From JBBRMW01 sp965246845 (GTDB lineage Bacteria; Chloroflexota; Anaerolineae; Aggregatilineales; UBA2796): a DNA stretch of 64,000 bases. The translations under genes and the position numbers were made by a program. Of this stretch, positions 26,281 to 35,011 are shown piece by piece; position 1 is the stretch's first letter, and the number at the start of each line of letters is the position of its first letter. The DNA is taken from the NCBI GenBank assembly GCA_965246845.1, contig CBDFFR010000007.1, positions 1-64,000 on the forward strand, given 5' to 3'. The notes under the pieces are model-generated. The model was not told where the DNA came from, made no database searches, and saw only the letters and a program-made list of their open reading frames with translations.

Positions 26281-27756
26281 ATGGAACTCACGCTTGCCTA
26301 TGACATCCATAGCCAGCTCGTGGAAGGGTTCAACGGCTCCGCTCTTGATCTGGCAGCGAATACGCGCCGTGTTCCGGTGTCTTTTCATGGGCGTATCCTT
26401 GACCCTGTGCCACTACGCCAGCTCATGATCGCAATGCACGAGGTCATCGTTAGCGATTACACCGCAGCCGCGACCAGTTGGCTCCTCGATCCGGTGATTA
26501 CCGTCCACCCGGATGAACTGTGCTTTGAGGCGTTCAGCAACGATGGTTCCTCTTACGTCCGGCTTTCTGCAAAATCGGATGCTTTCGCTGCCAGCGGTAC
26601 GCCCGTCTATGGTACGACGAACATCGATTTCACCTTCGGCCTGCGCGATGCCCTCCAAAACCTGCGTAGTTCGCGTGAAACGCTGTTCAGTGTCGTCGCG
26701 GGCGGTTTCGGCGTGCAGACCAACGAAGCAGCACGGCGCGCCGCACATTTCGAGCAGAAGGTCAATTTACCGGACTCGTGGGTGAAAGGCTTTTTGCAGG
26801 TCCAGAGTGCCCTCTTGATGCGGCCATTCACGTTCGATGTGAATCCGGTGCATCTGCTTAACCTGATCTATTCGTTCGTTGAGGTGCGCCGCGCCCATCC
26901 GCCGTTCGGCTTGCGGTATGTATTCAAAGCAGGCGAACCGATCCGCGTACAGGCTGAGGGTATCCCGAAGGGTGTGACTTTTCGGGAAGCGGCATATAGT
27001 GGCTACGACCGCGTCATCCGCGTCTGGGGGCGCAAGCGTCTCGAATTGCTTCTTCGCGTGCTGCCATATGCAGATCGCGTGACGATTGGCCTCCTGGGTC
27101 GTGGGTTGCCGCACTTCTACGCCTGCCATTGTGGACCGTACACGTTCACTCTGGTGCTTTCCGGATGGGCGCAAAACGACTGGTCCGCCACGAGCGCGCT
27201 GGATTTGCTTGCGCCCGCTACACGGATCGACGCCGGAACCATCGCGACTGTATATAATGCGCTCACGCAGCACCTCTCGCTCAGCCGTGCCGCTCTGGAG
27301 ACGTACACGCTTCTTCCTGGCGATCAGTTGGAGGCGGCGCTGTTCCGCCTGTGCCGCGAAGGGCGCGTAATGTATGATCCCTTACAGCGGCGCTACCGTT
27401 CACGCGAGCTTTTTGCAGAGGCACTCGACTTCGATGCGCTGCTTGCCCCCGATCCGCGACAGCAGAAAGCACAGGCGCTCGCCGACGCTGGTGCCGTGCT
27501 GCTGCATAGTGTCGCACCCTCCGACACCCGCCCGAAGGAGATAAAAATCCTTGCAACGGTAACAGATGGTGGCAAGGAGTTCGATCCTCTGGTCGCCGTC
27601 GATCATGACAGCCGTATTCGCTTTGCGCAGTGTACATGCGAATTCTTCAAGACGAACCTGATGAGTCGGGGACCCTGCGAACATATTCTTGCTGCGCGGT
27701 TCGCCGCGGAGCCGCAGTTGTCACAAGCGGAGAAACAAGGTATCCTCACCGTGTAG
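26281..27756 (+). CDS. SWIM zinc-finger protein
   Basis: A 491-residue protein whose C-terminus (about 448-475) has a SWIM motif: CTCEFFKTNLMSRGPCEHIL, i.e. C-x-C-x(n)-C-x-H, a zinc-binding fold used for nucleic-acid or protein contacts. The first 400 residues have no motif I can name. SWIM proteins recur in NTPase-centred bacterial conflict systems (MoxR/VWA types), but no MoxR or VWA gene is here. It starts 2 bases after the solenoid gene and ends 10 bases before the retron RNA, which places the pair and the retron in one transcription unit. Confidence 0.75.
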   Translation: MELTLAYDIHSQLVEGFNGSALDLAANTRRVPVSFHGRILDPVPLRQLMIAMHEVIVSDYTAAATSWLLDPVITVHPDELCFEAFSNDGSSYVRLSAKSDAFAASGTPVYGTTNIDFTFGLRDALQNLRSSRETLFSVVAGGFGVQTNEAARRAAHFEQKVNLPDSWVKGFLQVQSALLMRPFTFDVNPVHLLNLIYSFVEVRRAHPPFGLRYVFKAGEPIRVQAEGIPKGVTFREAAYSGYDRVIRVWGRKRLELLLRVLPYADRVTIGLLGRGLPHFYACHCGPYTFTLVLSGWAQNDWSATSALDLLAPATRIDAGTIATVYNALTQHLSLSRAALETYTLLPGDQLEAALFRLCREGRVMYDPLQRRYRSRELFAEALDFDALLAPDPRQQKAQALADAGAVLLHSVAPSDTRPKEIKILATVTDGGKEFDPLVAVDHDSRIRFAQCTCEFFKTNLMSRGPCEHILAARFAAEPQLSQAEKQGILTV

Positions 27757-27766
27757 GGGCCAGTCT

Positions 27767-27924
27767 CTTTTTCACTGTGCGCCGCGCCGGTTAGCCGCTA
27801 TGCTGCGATGTTCCGTCGTGGTGGGTCCGTGTTAGCTTCACGCCTTCGTCGGTACCACAGCTCGAACAAGCGTGGTACCGCTCCAGGGATGCAGTTTGTT
27901 ACGACGAGGCGCATGGTGAAAAGG
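27767..27924 (+). ncRNA. Retron non-coding RNA (msr-msd)
   Basis: The segment is closed by a 17-bp stem (27767-27783 with 27908-27924; 14 Watson-Crick and 3 G-U pairs in RNA), as expected for the retron a1/a2 repeats. Shortly after a1 is GGTTAGCC (27789-27796) containing the TTAGC priming motif with the putative branching G at 27794, as in Ec86. The distal part folds into a long msd-type stem (cgccttcgtc at 27841-27850 with gacgaggcg near 27903-27911) topped by a perfect 8-bp hairpin ggtaccac/gtggtacc (27851-27879). The reverse transcriptase begins 47 bases later. Exact msr/msd boundary is not resolved. Confidence 0.72.
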
Positions 27925-27971
27925 CGATTGGCTTTTTGTATTGCTCGCTGGCAAATCTGTTTGAGGGAGAC

Positions 27972-29168
27972 ATGGCAGACGTACAGGAAAAGCTGAAAGC
28001 CTGGCGACTCGCCTGGAAACCGGATGAGATTCGGTGGCGGGAAGGCTGGCGCGCAGATGTTGATGATGCGCGGCTGGAACGTGAACGTCTGAAAACTGAA
28101 AATCGCCGTCGCGACCGCAAGCAGTTCGGCACGCTGCTCACGGGCATCCCCGCAAATAACCGCCGCGAAGAGACCTCGATAACGACACTGGGCGCTTTCG
28201 GTGAGCTTCCGGCGTTCAGTACCGAACGTGACATTGCCGTGTGGCTGGGCATCAGCCTTGAACGGCTGCGCTGGTTTACACATGATAAGCAGGTGGATTT
28301 TGCGTGGCACTATGTCCGCTACACCGTTCCGAAACGCAACGGCAGTCAGCGCGTGATCCTCGCGCCCAAAGTGCAGTTGAAAGCTATTCAGCGAAAGATC
28401 GTGGCCGAAATCCTTGTTAGGTTGCCCGCACATTCCGCCGCGCATGGATTCGTCGCCGGGCGCAGTATCCTCACGAATGCCGCACCGCATGTCGGCAAGC
28501 AATTCGTACTGAACATGGACCTGAAAGATTTTTTCCCGACGATTACTTTCGCGCGGCTTCGAGGTTTGCTGATGCGTCTCGGCTACAGCTATTCGGTGGC
28601 ATCGGTTTTGGCGTTGCTGTGTACGGAACGCGACCGCTATTCGCTGGAGCGCAATGGCGAGACAGTTTACGCAGCGCTTGGTGAACGAATGCTGGTGCAG
28701 GGCGCTCCGACCAGCCCGGCGCTCTCCAACATCCTTGCACGGCGGCTGGATGCCCGGCTTGATGGACTCGCACGCAAACTCAACCTGAGCTATACCCGCT
28801 ATGCCGACGATCTCACCTTTTCCGGTGACGATTTGGATGCAATCCTGAGTGCAATGCACCTATCGCGGCGCATCATTGAGGATGAGGGATTCATCCTCAA
28901 CACGGAAAAAACGCATCTCTACCGCCGCTCAGGGCGGCAGACCGTGACGGGTTTAGTGGTGAATGAAAAAGTCTCCGTTCCGCGGGTGCTTCGCCGCCGC
29001 GTCCGCGCGATCCTGCATAATGCTGAACAGACGGGGTTAGCAGCGCAAAATCGCAACAACATTCCAAACTTCCGTGCTTATCTTTCGGGATTGATCGGCT
29101 ACATCGCAGAAGCTGACCGTGCCCATGGACAGAAGTTTGCAGCGCAGTTGAAGCGGGTAACGGATTGA
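27972..29168 (+). CDS. Retron reverse transcriptase
   Basis: A 398-residue reverse transcriptase (start at 27972, ribosome site GAGGGA). Motifs in order: YTVPKRNGSQRVILAP (RT1-2), the retron-specific NAxxH as NAAPH (169-173), LNMDLKDFFPTI (catalytic Asp, RT3), QGAPTSPALSNILA (RT4), YADD (277-280, RT5), and the retron VTG triplet (325-327). The RT4 motif ends in SP, as in retrons and group II introns, not SQ as in diversity-generating elements. It copies the RNA at 27767-27924 into msDNA. It has no fused effector, so the partner must be a neighbour: the SWIM/solenoid genes upstream or the HNH protein downstream. Confidence 0.92.
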   Translation: MADVQEKLKAWRLAWKPDEIRWREGWRADVDDARLERERLKTENRRRDRKQFGTLLTGIPANNRREETSITTLGAFGELPAFSTERDIAVWLGISLERLRWFTHDKQVDFAWHYVRYTVPKRNGSQRVILAPKVQLKAIQRKIVAEILVRLPAHSAAHGFVAGRSILTNAAPHVGKQFVLNMDLKDFFPTITFARLRGLLMRLGYSYSVASVLALLCTERDRYSLERNGETVYAALGERMLVQGAPTSPALSNILARRLDARLDGLARKLNLSYTRYADDLTFSGDDLDAILSAMHLSRRIIEDEGFILNTEKTHLYRRSGRQTVTGLVVNEKVSVPRVLRRRVRAILHNAEQTGLAAQNRNNIPNFRAYLSGLIGYIAEADRAHGQKFAAQLKRVTD

Positions 29169-29257
29169 TTGTGTTTGTGAAGCAAAAGTTCTCAGAATCT
29201 CCCAGTTCCTCTGCAGGTTAGTGCTTGATAGTTAATCGCAGCTACAATTGTGACACT

Positions 29258-29470
29258 CTAACTCTCCACAACCACACGGAACTTCATAGTGTCGTACTCA
29301 TCTGATACGGCAAACAATAAAGATGGCAAGCAGATCGCCCGGTACTGGTGGCGTTGCCCTTTCAGACGGTAGAAATCGTCAACGAAAGCATTCAGCAGCG
29401 TCAGCTTGCGTTCTACCGGTTCAGCATCGGACGCGACCCAATGGAGATTGTAAAATGGCTGGTCAGCAAC
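29258..29470 (-). pseudogene. Possible gene remnant (unknown family)
   Basis: The minus strand holds an open frame with coding-like composition (VERKLTLLNAFVDDFYRLKG, then YRAICLPSLLFAVSDEYDTM) ending at 29258. Its 5' part would run antisense into the small gene at 29455, which is a better coding candidate, so only the C-terminal part seems real. Probably a decayed gene fragment. Family unknown. Confidence 0.25.
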
Positions 29471-29730
29471 ACAAGGCATATCAAGATTTCGTTGACTTTT
29501 TGATGTCCGTACCAACCCCCATGGAGGTGGTGAAATATCACATTTCAGAAGAGGACGATAAGCGGATAAGTGACTTGCTACGCGCCAATCAGAATCGCCG
29601 TCTAACTGATGCGGAAAATGCTGAGTTAGACGATTATCAGGCTATTGGGCGGATGATCGAACAAGCAAAAATACAGGCATTAGAGAAATTGCAGGCCACA
29701 AAACGCGAACAGGTTGCGGCGACGAAATAA
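29455..29730 (+). CDS. Small helical partner protein of the HNH gene
   Basis: A 91-residue protein (MAGQQHKAYQDFVDFLMSVP, then TPMEVVKYHISEEDDKRISD, LLRANQNRRLTDAENAELDD). The P-T-P-x-x-(V/I) segment and the LTDAENAELDDY helix resemble a small protein family that regularly precedes HNH proteins in cyanobacteria and related bacteria; assigned from pattern memory. A GGAG ribosome site precedes the ATG. Its TAA stop is the exact place where the HNH frame would be expected to begin. An antitoxin/immunity or chaperone role is possible. Confidence 0.65.
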   Translation: MAGQQHKAYQDFVDFLMSVPTPMEVVKYHISEEDDKRISDLLRANQNRRLTDAENAELDDYQAIGRMIEQAKIQALEKLQATKREQVAATK

Positions 29731-29747
29731 CCTATGTATCGACTGCA

Positions 29748-30161
29748 TTGCGTGAAGAAATTCGCTCTCTGGCAAAAAGACAATGTGAATATTGTCTGAG
29801 GCATGAAGCTTACACATTGCGCGATCACGAGGTTGATCATATTCGTCCAGAGAAGCATCGAGGTGAGACGATCAGAGAAAACCTTTGTCTGAGTTGCTTT
29901 GAATGTAATCGATTTAAAGGTCCTATTTTGTGTTCCATCGACCCTGTAACAAATGACCTTGCTGCTCTATACAACCCGCGTATGCAGAAGTGGGACGACC
30001 ATTTTCGGCTCCAGGCAAACGATATGACCTTTACTGCATCCACCGCTATAGGTCGGGTTACTATCCTGATTTTGGAACTAAATGATCCCTACCGCGTTAG
30101 TAATCGCCTGTTACTGGCGCGCCTCGGTGTTTACCCATCTCCGTCAGCAGAAGATTTGTAA
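29748..30161 (+). CDS. HNH endonuclease-like protein
   Basis: About 137 residues from TTG 29748, with a zinc-type HNH: CEYCLRHEAYTLRDHEVDHI (CxxC and D-H), then ENLCLSCFECNRFKGP (C-x-x-C-N-x-x-K) and IDPVTNDLAALYNPRMQKWD, HFRLQANDMTFTASTAIGR. Relatives begin M-T-Y-V-S; here the in-frame sequence is ATA-ACC-TAT-GTA-TCG from 29727, overlapping the previous stop as ATAA where ATGA is usual. So the native start may have been lost, leaving the TTG, or translation begins at a rare ATA. Substrate unknown; its position after the retron makes it a candidate effector. Confidence 0.8.
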   Translation: MREEIRSLAKRQCEYCLRHEAYTLRDHEVDHIRPEKHRGETIRENLCLSCFECNRFKGPILCSIDPVTNDLAALYNPRMQKWDDHFRLQANDMTFTASTAIGRVTILILELNDPYRVSNRLLLARLGVYPSPSAEDL

Positions 30162-30357
30162 CGATCAACATGCCAAAATAAAAATGCAGCCCCATACAAT
30201 TCAGCTTCCTCGAAAGCTACGGGTATACTGCGCCTGCTGTCCCTGCCATATGTGAGACCGTCTGGGAGTGGAAAGGGTCGGGTTACAAAGCTGCGACTGG
30301 CATATACAAACGGCTTATCAACTTCTGATTCAAAACCGATAACAAGCTCTCGAATAG

Positions 30358-30510
30358 TCGGTATTAGCCTATCAGGTTGCCCAGCAGGAAGCCGTCGAGA
30401 CGCTGATCCATATCTTCGAAATCGCGAAGACGCGCTCGCTGCAAGCCTTGTATGAGCGTTTCATTCCGACAGAGCTTGCGAAAAACATCTGTCTATCCTG
30501 CTTAAAGTGA
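30358..30510 (+). pseudogene. Short coding-like remnant
   Basis: A 50-codon open stretch with no start codon (LAYQVAQQEAVETLIHIFEI, then AKTRSLQALYERFIPTELAK) and coding-like composition, upstream of the iteron cluster. It looks like the end of a lost gene. Family not recognised. Confidence 0.3.
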
Positions 30511-30593
30511 TAACCGTCAATCTGCCTCGAAGAGCAATCTGCGTTTCAATGCAAATTGCTGCTTTACTTTGCGCGTAATCTTTTTTAGCTACG

Positions 30594-30838
30594 CTGTCAC
30601 ACTGTCACAGGTGTCACAGGCAAGAATCTGTAGTTTTAAAACAAGAAATGATGTGTCACTGTTTTCAAGTGTCACAGGTGTCACACCTGTCACAGATCAC
30701 ATTTTGCAGATTTGCGACAATAAAAATGCACGCGCTTTTTTTGTTTTTCTGTCGATTTTTCGTTGTCACAGCCTGTGACACCTGTGACAGTATGACAAAA
30801 ACGTGATGACTGTCGCGTTTCTTACTGTCACAGGCTGT
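30594..30838. repeat. Iteron-like cluster (TGTCACAG repeats), possible replication origin
   Basis: About ten copies of TGTCACAG/TGTCACAC occur in both orientations (for example 30594, 30603, 30612, 30669, 30678, 30688, 30764, 30773-30790 reversed, 30826). Many are arranged as head-to-tail pairs spaced by one base or as inverted pairs (TGTCACACCTGTCACA, CTGTGACACCTGTGACA). The middle (30697-30762) is AT-rich with a run of seven T. Repeats plus an AT-rich tract in a plasmid-like element that encodes its own primase fit an iteron origin; a multi-site operator is the alternative. Confidence 0.65.
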
Positions 30839-30975
30839 GCATAGACTCTTATGCGAGCTGACACATAACCTGACAATCTAATGCGATTCGAGGACGACCA
30901 GCCCACCAGCAGAGCAATCACTCACTCATGCGTTAGACTTTCTTGAACGCTCGCTCAGATTGTGAAAGGTGCGAC

Positions 30976-32652
30976 ATGTTCTCACGCTGGCTGAGATTAC
31001 TTATTCTCGCGATACTGTTCACTCCTACATTTGTTGCTCGATCCGCGTCTCAACCTGCGAATGCTCCGTATATCTACTACTACTCAGATCGCGCGAATGC
31101 CTTCATTGTCGAGCGTGCAGATGGGACGGACGCGCACATCTTTGGTGATGGTCTGATGAAACGTGAGGCAGGTACGTTACCGGAAGTGAGCGGTCCGGGG
31201 TGGTCTCCGTCAGGTCGATGGTTCGCGTGGTCGCTTAAGAATATTGGCGCGTATGGTTGGGGAAGTGACCGCTCCCAATCGTTTGTGGTCAAAGTCGATG
31301 GATCGCGGCGCATTACGCTTCTGGACGGGCTAAACAACGTGCAGATGGCGTGGTCGCCCACCCATGATTTGCTGTTCGCTGTTTCAGCCTATGCTGAACC
31401 GCTGTCGCAAGCGGATGGCTACGCACACGTGGAGTTCTACCTTTTTGACGTAGACTCGGGAAGACCCCTGCTGACCGAGAAAAAATCATGGTACTACAAA
31501 GACGTTTACCCTGAGTTAGCTCGTCCACAAATTCAGTGGATGAGTGACTCCCAAGTTGTCGTCCTCTACGAAGGTCTACCCTTCAATGAGAAGACTGACG
31601 ACCTGCAGCCCTATCGAGCAGTATTCAATGTTGATGGAAATTCATCTCACGCTCAAACAGAGCTGTTCCGAACCGCTGTGCCTTCAAACTACTTTACTCC
31701 GAACGACGAGCCGCAACCAAGCCCAGACGGACGTTATACGGCATTTGTCAACGACGGGCTGATTATTCAAGATACCCAAACTAAATCGTGGGTCGTGCTT
31801 CGGCCAGCTGTTCGCAGTTACGACGCTTCACCTGATGGAGACGTGATTTGGCATTCAGGAAGCCAGTGGGTCATCGATATACGTGACGGACTTGTAGCCG
31901 GAGGTGGACCGTGCTGCCCATATATCGGGATTGCAAAGGTCGATGGAACAGTTCGACGTGATCTCACATGGGTGAGTGGTGAGCTTTCACCAATCACGAT
32001 CAACTGGCTACCTTTCACTCTGCAAACAAACATATTGTCTTCTATACCGCTTGCACCATCGCCACGAATTAATCCTGTACAAGTGCTGAGTGGGGATGAA
32101 TGGGCATTTTCACTGAGCTGGAGTCCAGACGGGAGGCAGCTATTTGCAAATACAGGTTATGTAACTGTCTGGGACCTCTCTACCCGAGCGAGAAGAAAAG
32201 CGATTGACTTTGTTCCGCAAGGAAAACAACCTGCATGGCACAGATCGCCCGCAGGTGTCTATGTGCTTGGTCTAATCAATGAGGACCCTCTGAAATGGAA
32301 CGGCAAGTACCTCATCGGCCGAAGTCAAGACGGACAATACATTATCGCGCTCGACTCCAACGGGTATGGCGTGTTCGATGCAAAAACAGACACATTGATA
32401 CACGCTATCGCAGAAGCCGGACTTTACCTCACGGCTGCTGTATTCAGCCCAGATGGGCAATTGCTCGCATTTGGTGGATCATATGAGGACGATGTGCAAA
32501 TCCTGAATACACGAGATTGGTCCCGCGTAGCGACTATCGCGCATCCTGGACCCGGCCTCGCCTTCTCGCCCGATGGCAAACAACTTACCGTAACCGCTTC
32601 ATGGGACGTGGAGATTTACAACGTTTCAGACTTGCTTAGAGCCTATCCATAA
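30976..32652 (+). CDS. Exported beta-propeller (WD40/TolB-like) protein, 3' end altered by IS
   Basis: About 558 residues from ATG 30976, with a signal peptide (MFSRWLRLLILAILFTPTFV). Repeats of the type SPDGR/W-S-P-S-G-R-W (GWSPSGRWFAW, MAWSPTHDLLFAV, SWSPDGRQLFAN, VFSPDGQLLAFGG, AFSPDGKQLTVTAS) indicate a WD40/TolB-like propeller outside the cytoplasm. The last residues (RAYP-stop) come from the inverted repeat of the insertion sequence at 32639. A duplicated copy of the native end lies at 35682-35831 and shows ...SDLLGQ-stop there. Confidence 0.75.
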   Translation: MFSRWLRLLILAILFTPTFVARSASQPANAPYIYYYSDRANAFIVERADGTDAHIFGDGLMKREAGTLPEVSGPGWSPSGRWFAWSLKNIGAYGWGSDRSQSFVVKVDGSRRITLLDGLNNVQMAWSPTHDLLFAVSAYAEPLSQADGYAHVEFYLFDVDSGRPLLTEKKSWYYKDVYPELARPQIQWMSDSQVVVLYEGLPFNEKTDDLQPYRAVFNVDGNSSHAQTELFRTAVPSNYFTPNDEPQPSPDGRYTAFVNDGLIIQDTQTKSWVVLRPAVRSYDASPDGDVIWHSGSQWVIDIRDGLVAGGGPCCPYIGIAKVDGTVRRDLTWVSGELSPITINWLPFTLQTNILSSIPLAPSPRINPVQVLSGDEWAFSLSWSPDGRQLFANTGYVTVWDLSTRARRKAIDFVPQGKQPAWHRSPAGVYVLGLINEDPLKWNGKYLIGRSQDGQYIIALDSNGYGVFDAKTDTLIHAIAEAGLYLTAAVFSPDGQLLAFGGSYEDDVQILNTRDWSRVATIAHPGPGLAFSPDGKQLTVTASWDVEIYNVSDLLRAYP

Positions 32653-33570
32653 AAGGAGAGGATTGAAAAAGGGGTATATCCGGTTCAGAATGACTTCACC
32701 ACAAAGCATCGAAACCGGGATATACCTTGAGCGCGAAGCGTACCACAAAACCGAAAAACGTGAACTATTGGAGTGTGCCAGAAGGACTCTGGGAACAGGT
32801 CAAGGGACTGCTCCCAGAGGGGAGTGGGCGCGGGCGACCACGCGCGGATGCACGAGCGGTATTGAACGGGATATGGTTTGTGTTGTGGACGGGTTGCCAG
32901 TGGAAAGCGGTGCAACGCGAATGGTTTGGGGTGTGTAGTTCAAGTCTGCATCGCTACTTTCAAGAGTGGCAGCAGGCGGGAGTGTTTGCAACGATGATGC
33001 AGGCGATGGTGGAGCTGTATGGCGAGCGAGCAGGTATCGGCTGGGACTGGCAGAGTATCGACAGTCGCTCATGCGCAGCGCCACTCGGTGGAGAAGCGAC
33101 CGGCAAGAACCCGACGGACCGTGCCAAGTTGGGGAGCAAAGTGCATCTGTTGGTGGATGAACACGGCGCGCCGCTGGCGGTCCATGTGACAGCCGCTAAC
33201 CAGCATGACAAATGGTCTGCCGACGACTTGGTGCTGGCGATTGTTGTCGAGCGCCCACCCACCGAACAGCACTTGTGTGCTGATAAAGGCTACGACTTCG
33301 CCGATGTGCAGCAGTTCGTTCTCCAACAGCACTACGTCCCCCACATCAAGCATCGCCGACGACGCGGGGAACCGTTTGTGCCAGACTGTCCCATTCCCGG
33401 CGAAGCTCGTTATCCCGCACGTCGCTGGGTTATTGAGCGCACTTTCGGCTGGCTGGTCAAGCGTCGTTCCATCCGTTCACGCTGGATGAAGAAGGCTGCC
33501 AATTGGCTTGCCTTTGTTCAATTTGCTTGCGCTCACATCCTTTTCGACTGCGCCATTTATGGATAGGCTC
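32639..33570 (+). mobile_element. IS5-family insertion sequence
   Basis: 15-bp perfect terminal inverted repeats (gagcctatccataaa at 32639-32653 and its complement at 33556-33570) with a 3-bp target duplication TTA (32636-32638 and 33571-33573). It carries one intact transposase gene. It landed in the last codons of the propeller gene at 30976. Confidence 0.9.
32727..33566 (+). CDS. IS5-family transposase
   Basis: A 279-residue DDE transposase (TTG start) with N-terminal DNA-binding region (WSVPEGLWEQVKGLLPE, GRPRADARAVLNGI-FVLWTG), first Asp in WQSIDSRS, second Asp in CADKGYDFADV and Glu in RWVIERTFGWLVKRR, followed by the Y-x-x-x-x-K-like ending. All three acidic residues are present and the frame is intact, so the element may still be active. 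Confidence 0.92.
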   Translation: MSAKRTTKPKNVNYWSVPEGLWEQVKGLLPEGSGRGRPRADARAVLNGIWFVLWTGCQWKAVQREWFGVCSSSLHRYFQEWQQAGVFATMMQAMVELYGERAGIGWDWQSIDSRSCAAPLGGEATGKNPTDRAKLGSKVHLLVDEHGAPLAVHVTAANQHDKWSADDLVLAIVVERPPTEQHLCADKGYDFADVQQFVLQQHYVPHIKHRRRRGEPFVPDCPIPGEARYPARRWVIERTFGWLVKRRSIRSRWMKKAANWLAFVQFACAHILFDCAIYG

Positions 33571-33962
33571 TTAGTCAATCAGCCTCGCTTGATTCTGCAT
33601 CCTCATGGGCATAAGCTCTTGGCTTTCGAAACGGGTGTAATACTCCACCAAGAAGATAAATTTCGGTGAGCCATCCTTCCAGAAGTCTACATTTCATCCA
33701 AATAGAACTGATAGATGATTAAAGTGCCTGTCCTGGGAAGTTCCACACACTTTTCGTAAGGTGTTTGCATAAAATTGGACGATTCGGATCTCGAAATGAT
33801 TGGTACGCGGCAGAGGTCTGGCTGATCGGCTTTGACTAGGGAAATACTGATACATTTGAATTCATCACTGCTGTGAGAGGCGAACTCGTTACAGACTGAT
33901 CCATGAGTTCTAGGGATCTGTACGCTTGCAGTCGCCTTTGTCGACTTTACATCGTTTAATTG

Positions 33963-35011
33963 TAGACGTTACGCAGTTGGGGTGAAATGGTAAAATTGGC
34001 AGCATGAACAGAGCCAAATGCGACGAACAAGACTACATACATTTTCTGGTAGCCGCGCAAAACGCGTTTAGCAGCGTGGAAGCAGCGGCGACGCACCCGG
34101 AGGGAGAGGGCGTGGTGGCACATGACGCCTATACGCGACTGCTGCAGCGCCTGCCGCCAGACAGCAACGGACTGTGGGCAGAGGTGGAGGGGTGCATTAC
34201 CCGTGAGCGCGGGATGCTGGTCATAGATGACAGTACGTTGGACAAGCCGTATGCCAGTAAAATGGCGCTGGTGAGTAATCACTGGTCCGGTAAACATCAC
34301 CGGGTCGTGCGCGGGATAAACCTCATTTCGCTGGTCTGGACCGACAATGGGCAGAGCAGCTTGCCGTGCGACTACCGCATCTATAACAAAGCCAACGATG
34401 GACTGGACAAGAACGACCACTTGCGCGAGATGTTGGAGGTAGCCTACGCGCGCGGCTTTACTCCGTCGCTGGTCGCCTTCGACGGCTGGTACAGCAGTCT
34501 GGACAATCTCAAGCGCATTCGGGAGTATGCTTGGGAGTGGCTCACGCGGCTTAAGAGCAACCGCAAAGTCAGCCAAACACCGGGTCAGCAGCTTTCTATC
34601 TCCGACATCGCAGACATCCCGCCCGATGGTTGTGTGCTGCATCTGACCGGGTACGGCTTCATTAAGGTGTTTCGGACCGTTGACACACACGGCAACGCGG
34701 AACACTGGGCCACTTCCAACCTGCGCATGACTGACTTGCAACGCCGTGCAGCGGCTCAAAATGCCTGGACAATTGAGACCTACCATCGCAACCTGAAGCA
34801 GTTTGCCGCTGTCGAGCGCGGTCAGTTCCGCCTTGAAGTCTCTCAACGCAACCACATCGGTCTGGCTATCCGTGCTTTCCTGCGCCTGGAATACCACCGT
34901 ATACATCAGTCTATCCCCATTCAAGAGGCTAAACTGTCCATCATTCGCCAAGCCATTCGTCTCTATTTGCTCAATCCTTGTATCGCTCTTCCCTCAACTG
35001 CGTAACGTCTA
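33963..35011 (+). mobile_element. IS701/IS4-like insertion sequence, complete
   Basis: 1049 bp with 17-bp perfect terminal inverted repeats (33963-33979 and 34995-35011) and a 5-bp target duplication AATTG (33958-33962 and 35012-35016). One intact transposase gene. It splits the minus-strand gene 33687-35370. The small element at 20453-20532 has similar ends. Confidence 0.9.
34004..35005 (+). CDS. IS701/IS4-like transposase
   Basis: A 333-residue transposase with first Asp in MLVIDDSTLDKPYASKMALV, a SGKHHRVVRGINLISLVWT strand pair, second Asp in LVAFDGWYSSLDNLKRI, and a C-terminal WTIETYHRNLKQFAAVERGQ (Glu in Y-x(n)-K-x-like context). This pattern fits IS701/IS4-superfamily DDE enzymes. Frame intact. 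Confidence 0.85.
   Translation: MNRAKCDEQDYIHFLVAAQNAFSSVEAAATHPEGEGVVAHDAYTRLLQRLPPDSNGLWAEVEGCITRERGMLVIDDSTLDKPYASKMALVSNHWSGKHHRVVRGINLISLVWTDNGQSSLPCDYRIYNKANDGLDKNDHLREMLEVAYARGFTPSLVAFDGWYSSLDNLKRIREYAWEWLTRLKSNRKVSQTPGQQLSISDIADIPPDGCVLHLTGYGFIKVFRTVDTHGNAEHWATSNLRMTDLQRRAAAQNAWTIETYHRNLKQFAAVERGQFRLEVSQRNHIGLAIRAFLRLEYHRIHQSIPIQEAKLSIIRQAIRLYLLNPCIALPSTA

Noticed and set aside
27972..29168. Reverse transcriptase as part of a diversity-generating retroelement
   Set aside because: RT4 ends in SP rather than SQ, the NAxxH and VTG retron motifs are present, and no template/variable repeat pair was seen nearby.
29323..29454. N-terminal extension of the small gene at 29455
   Set aside because: The extra 44 residues look random; a good ribosome site and the family-like start favour 29455.
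30594..30838. CRISPR array
   Set aside because: The repeats are only 8 bases, occur in both orientations and have irregular spacing; no cas genes are near.
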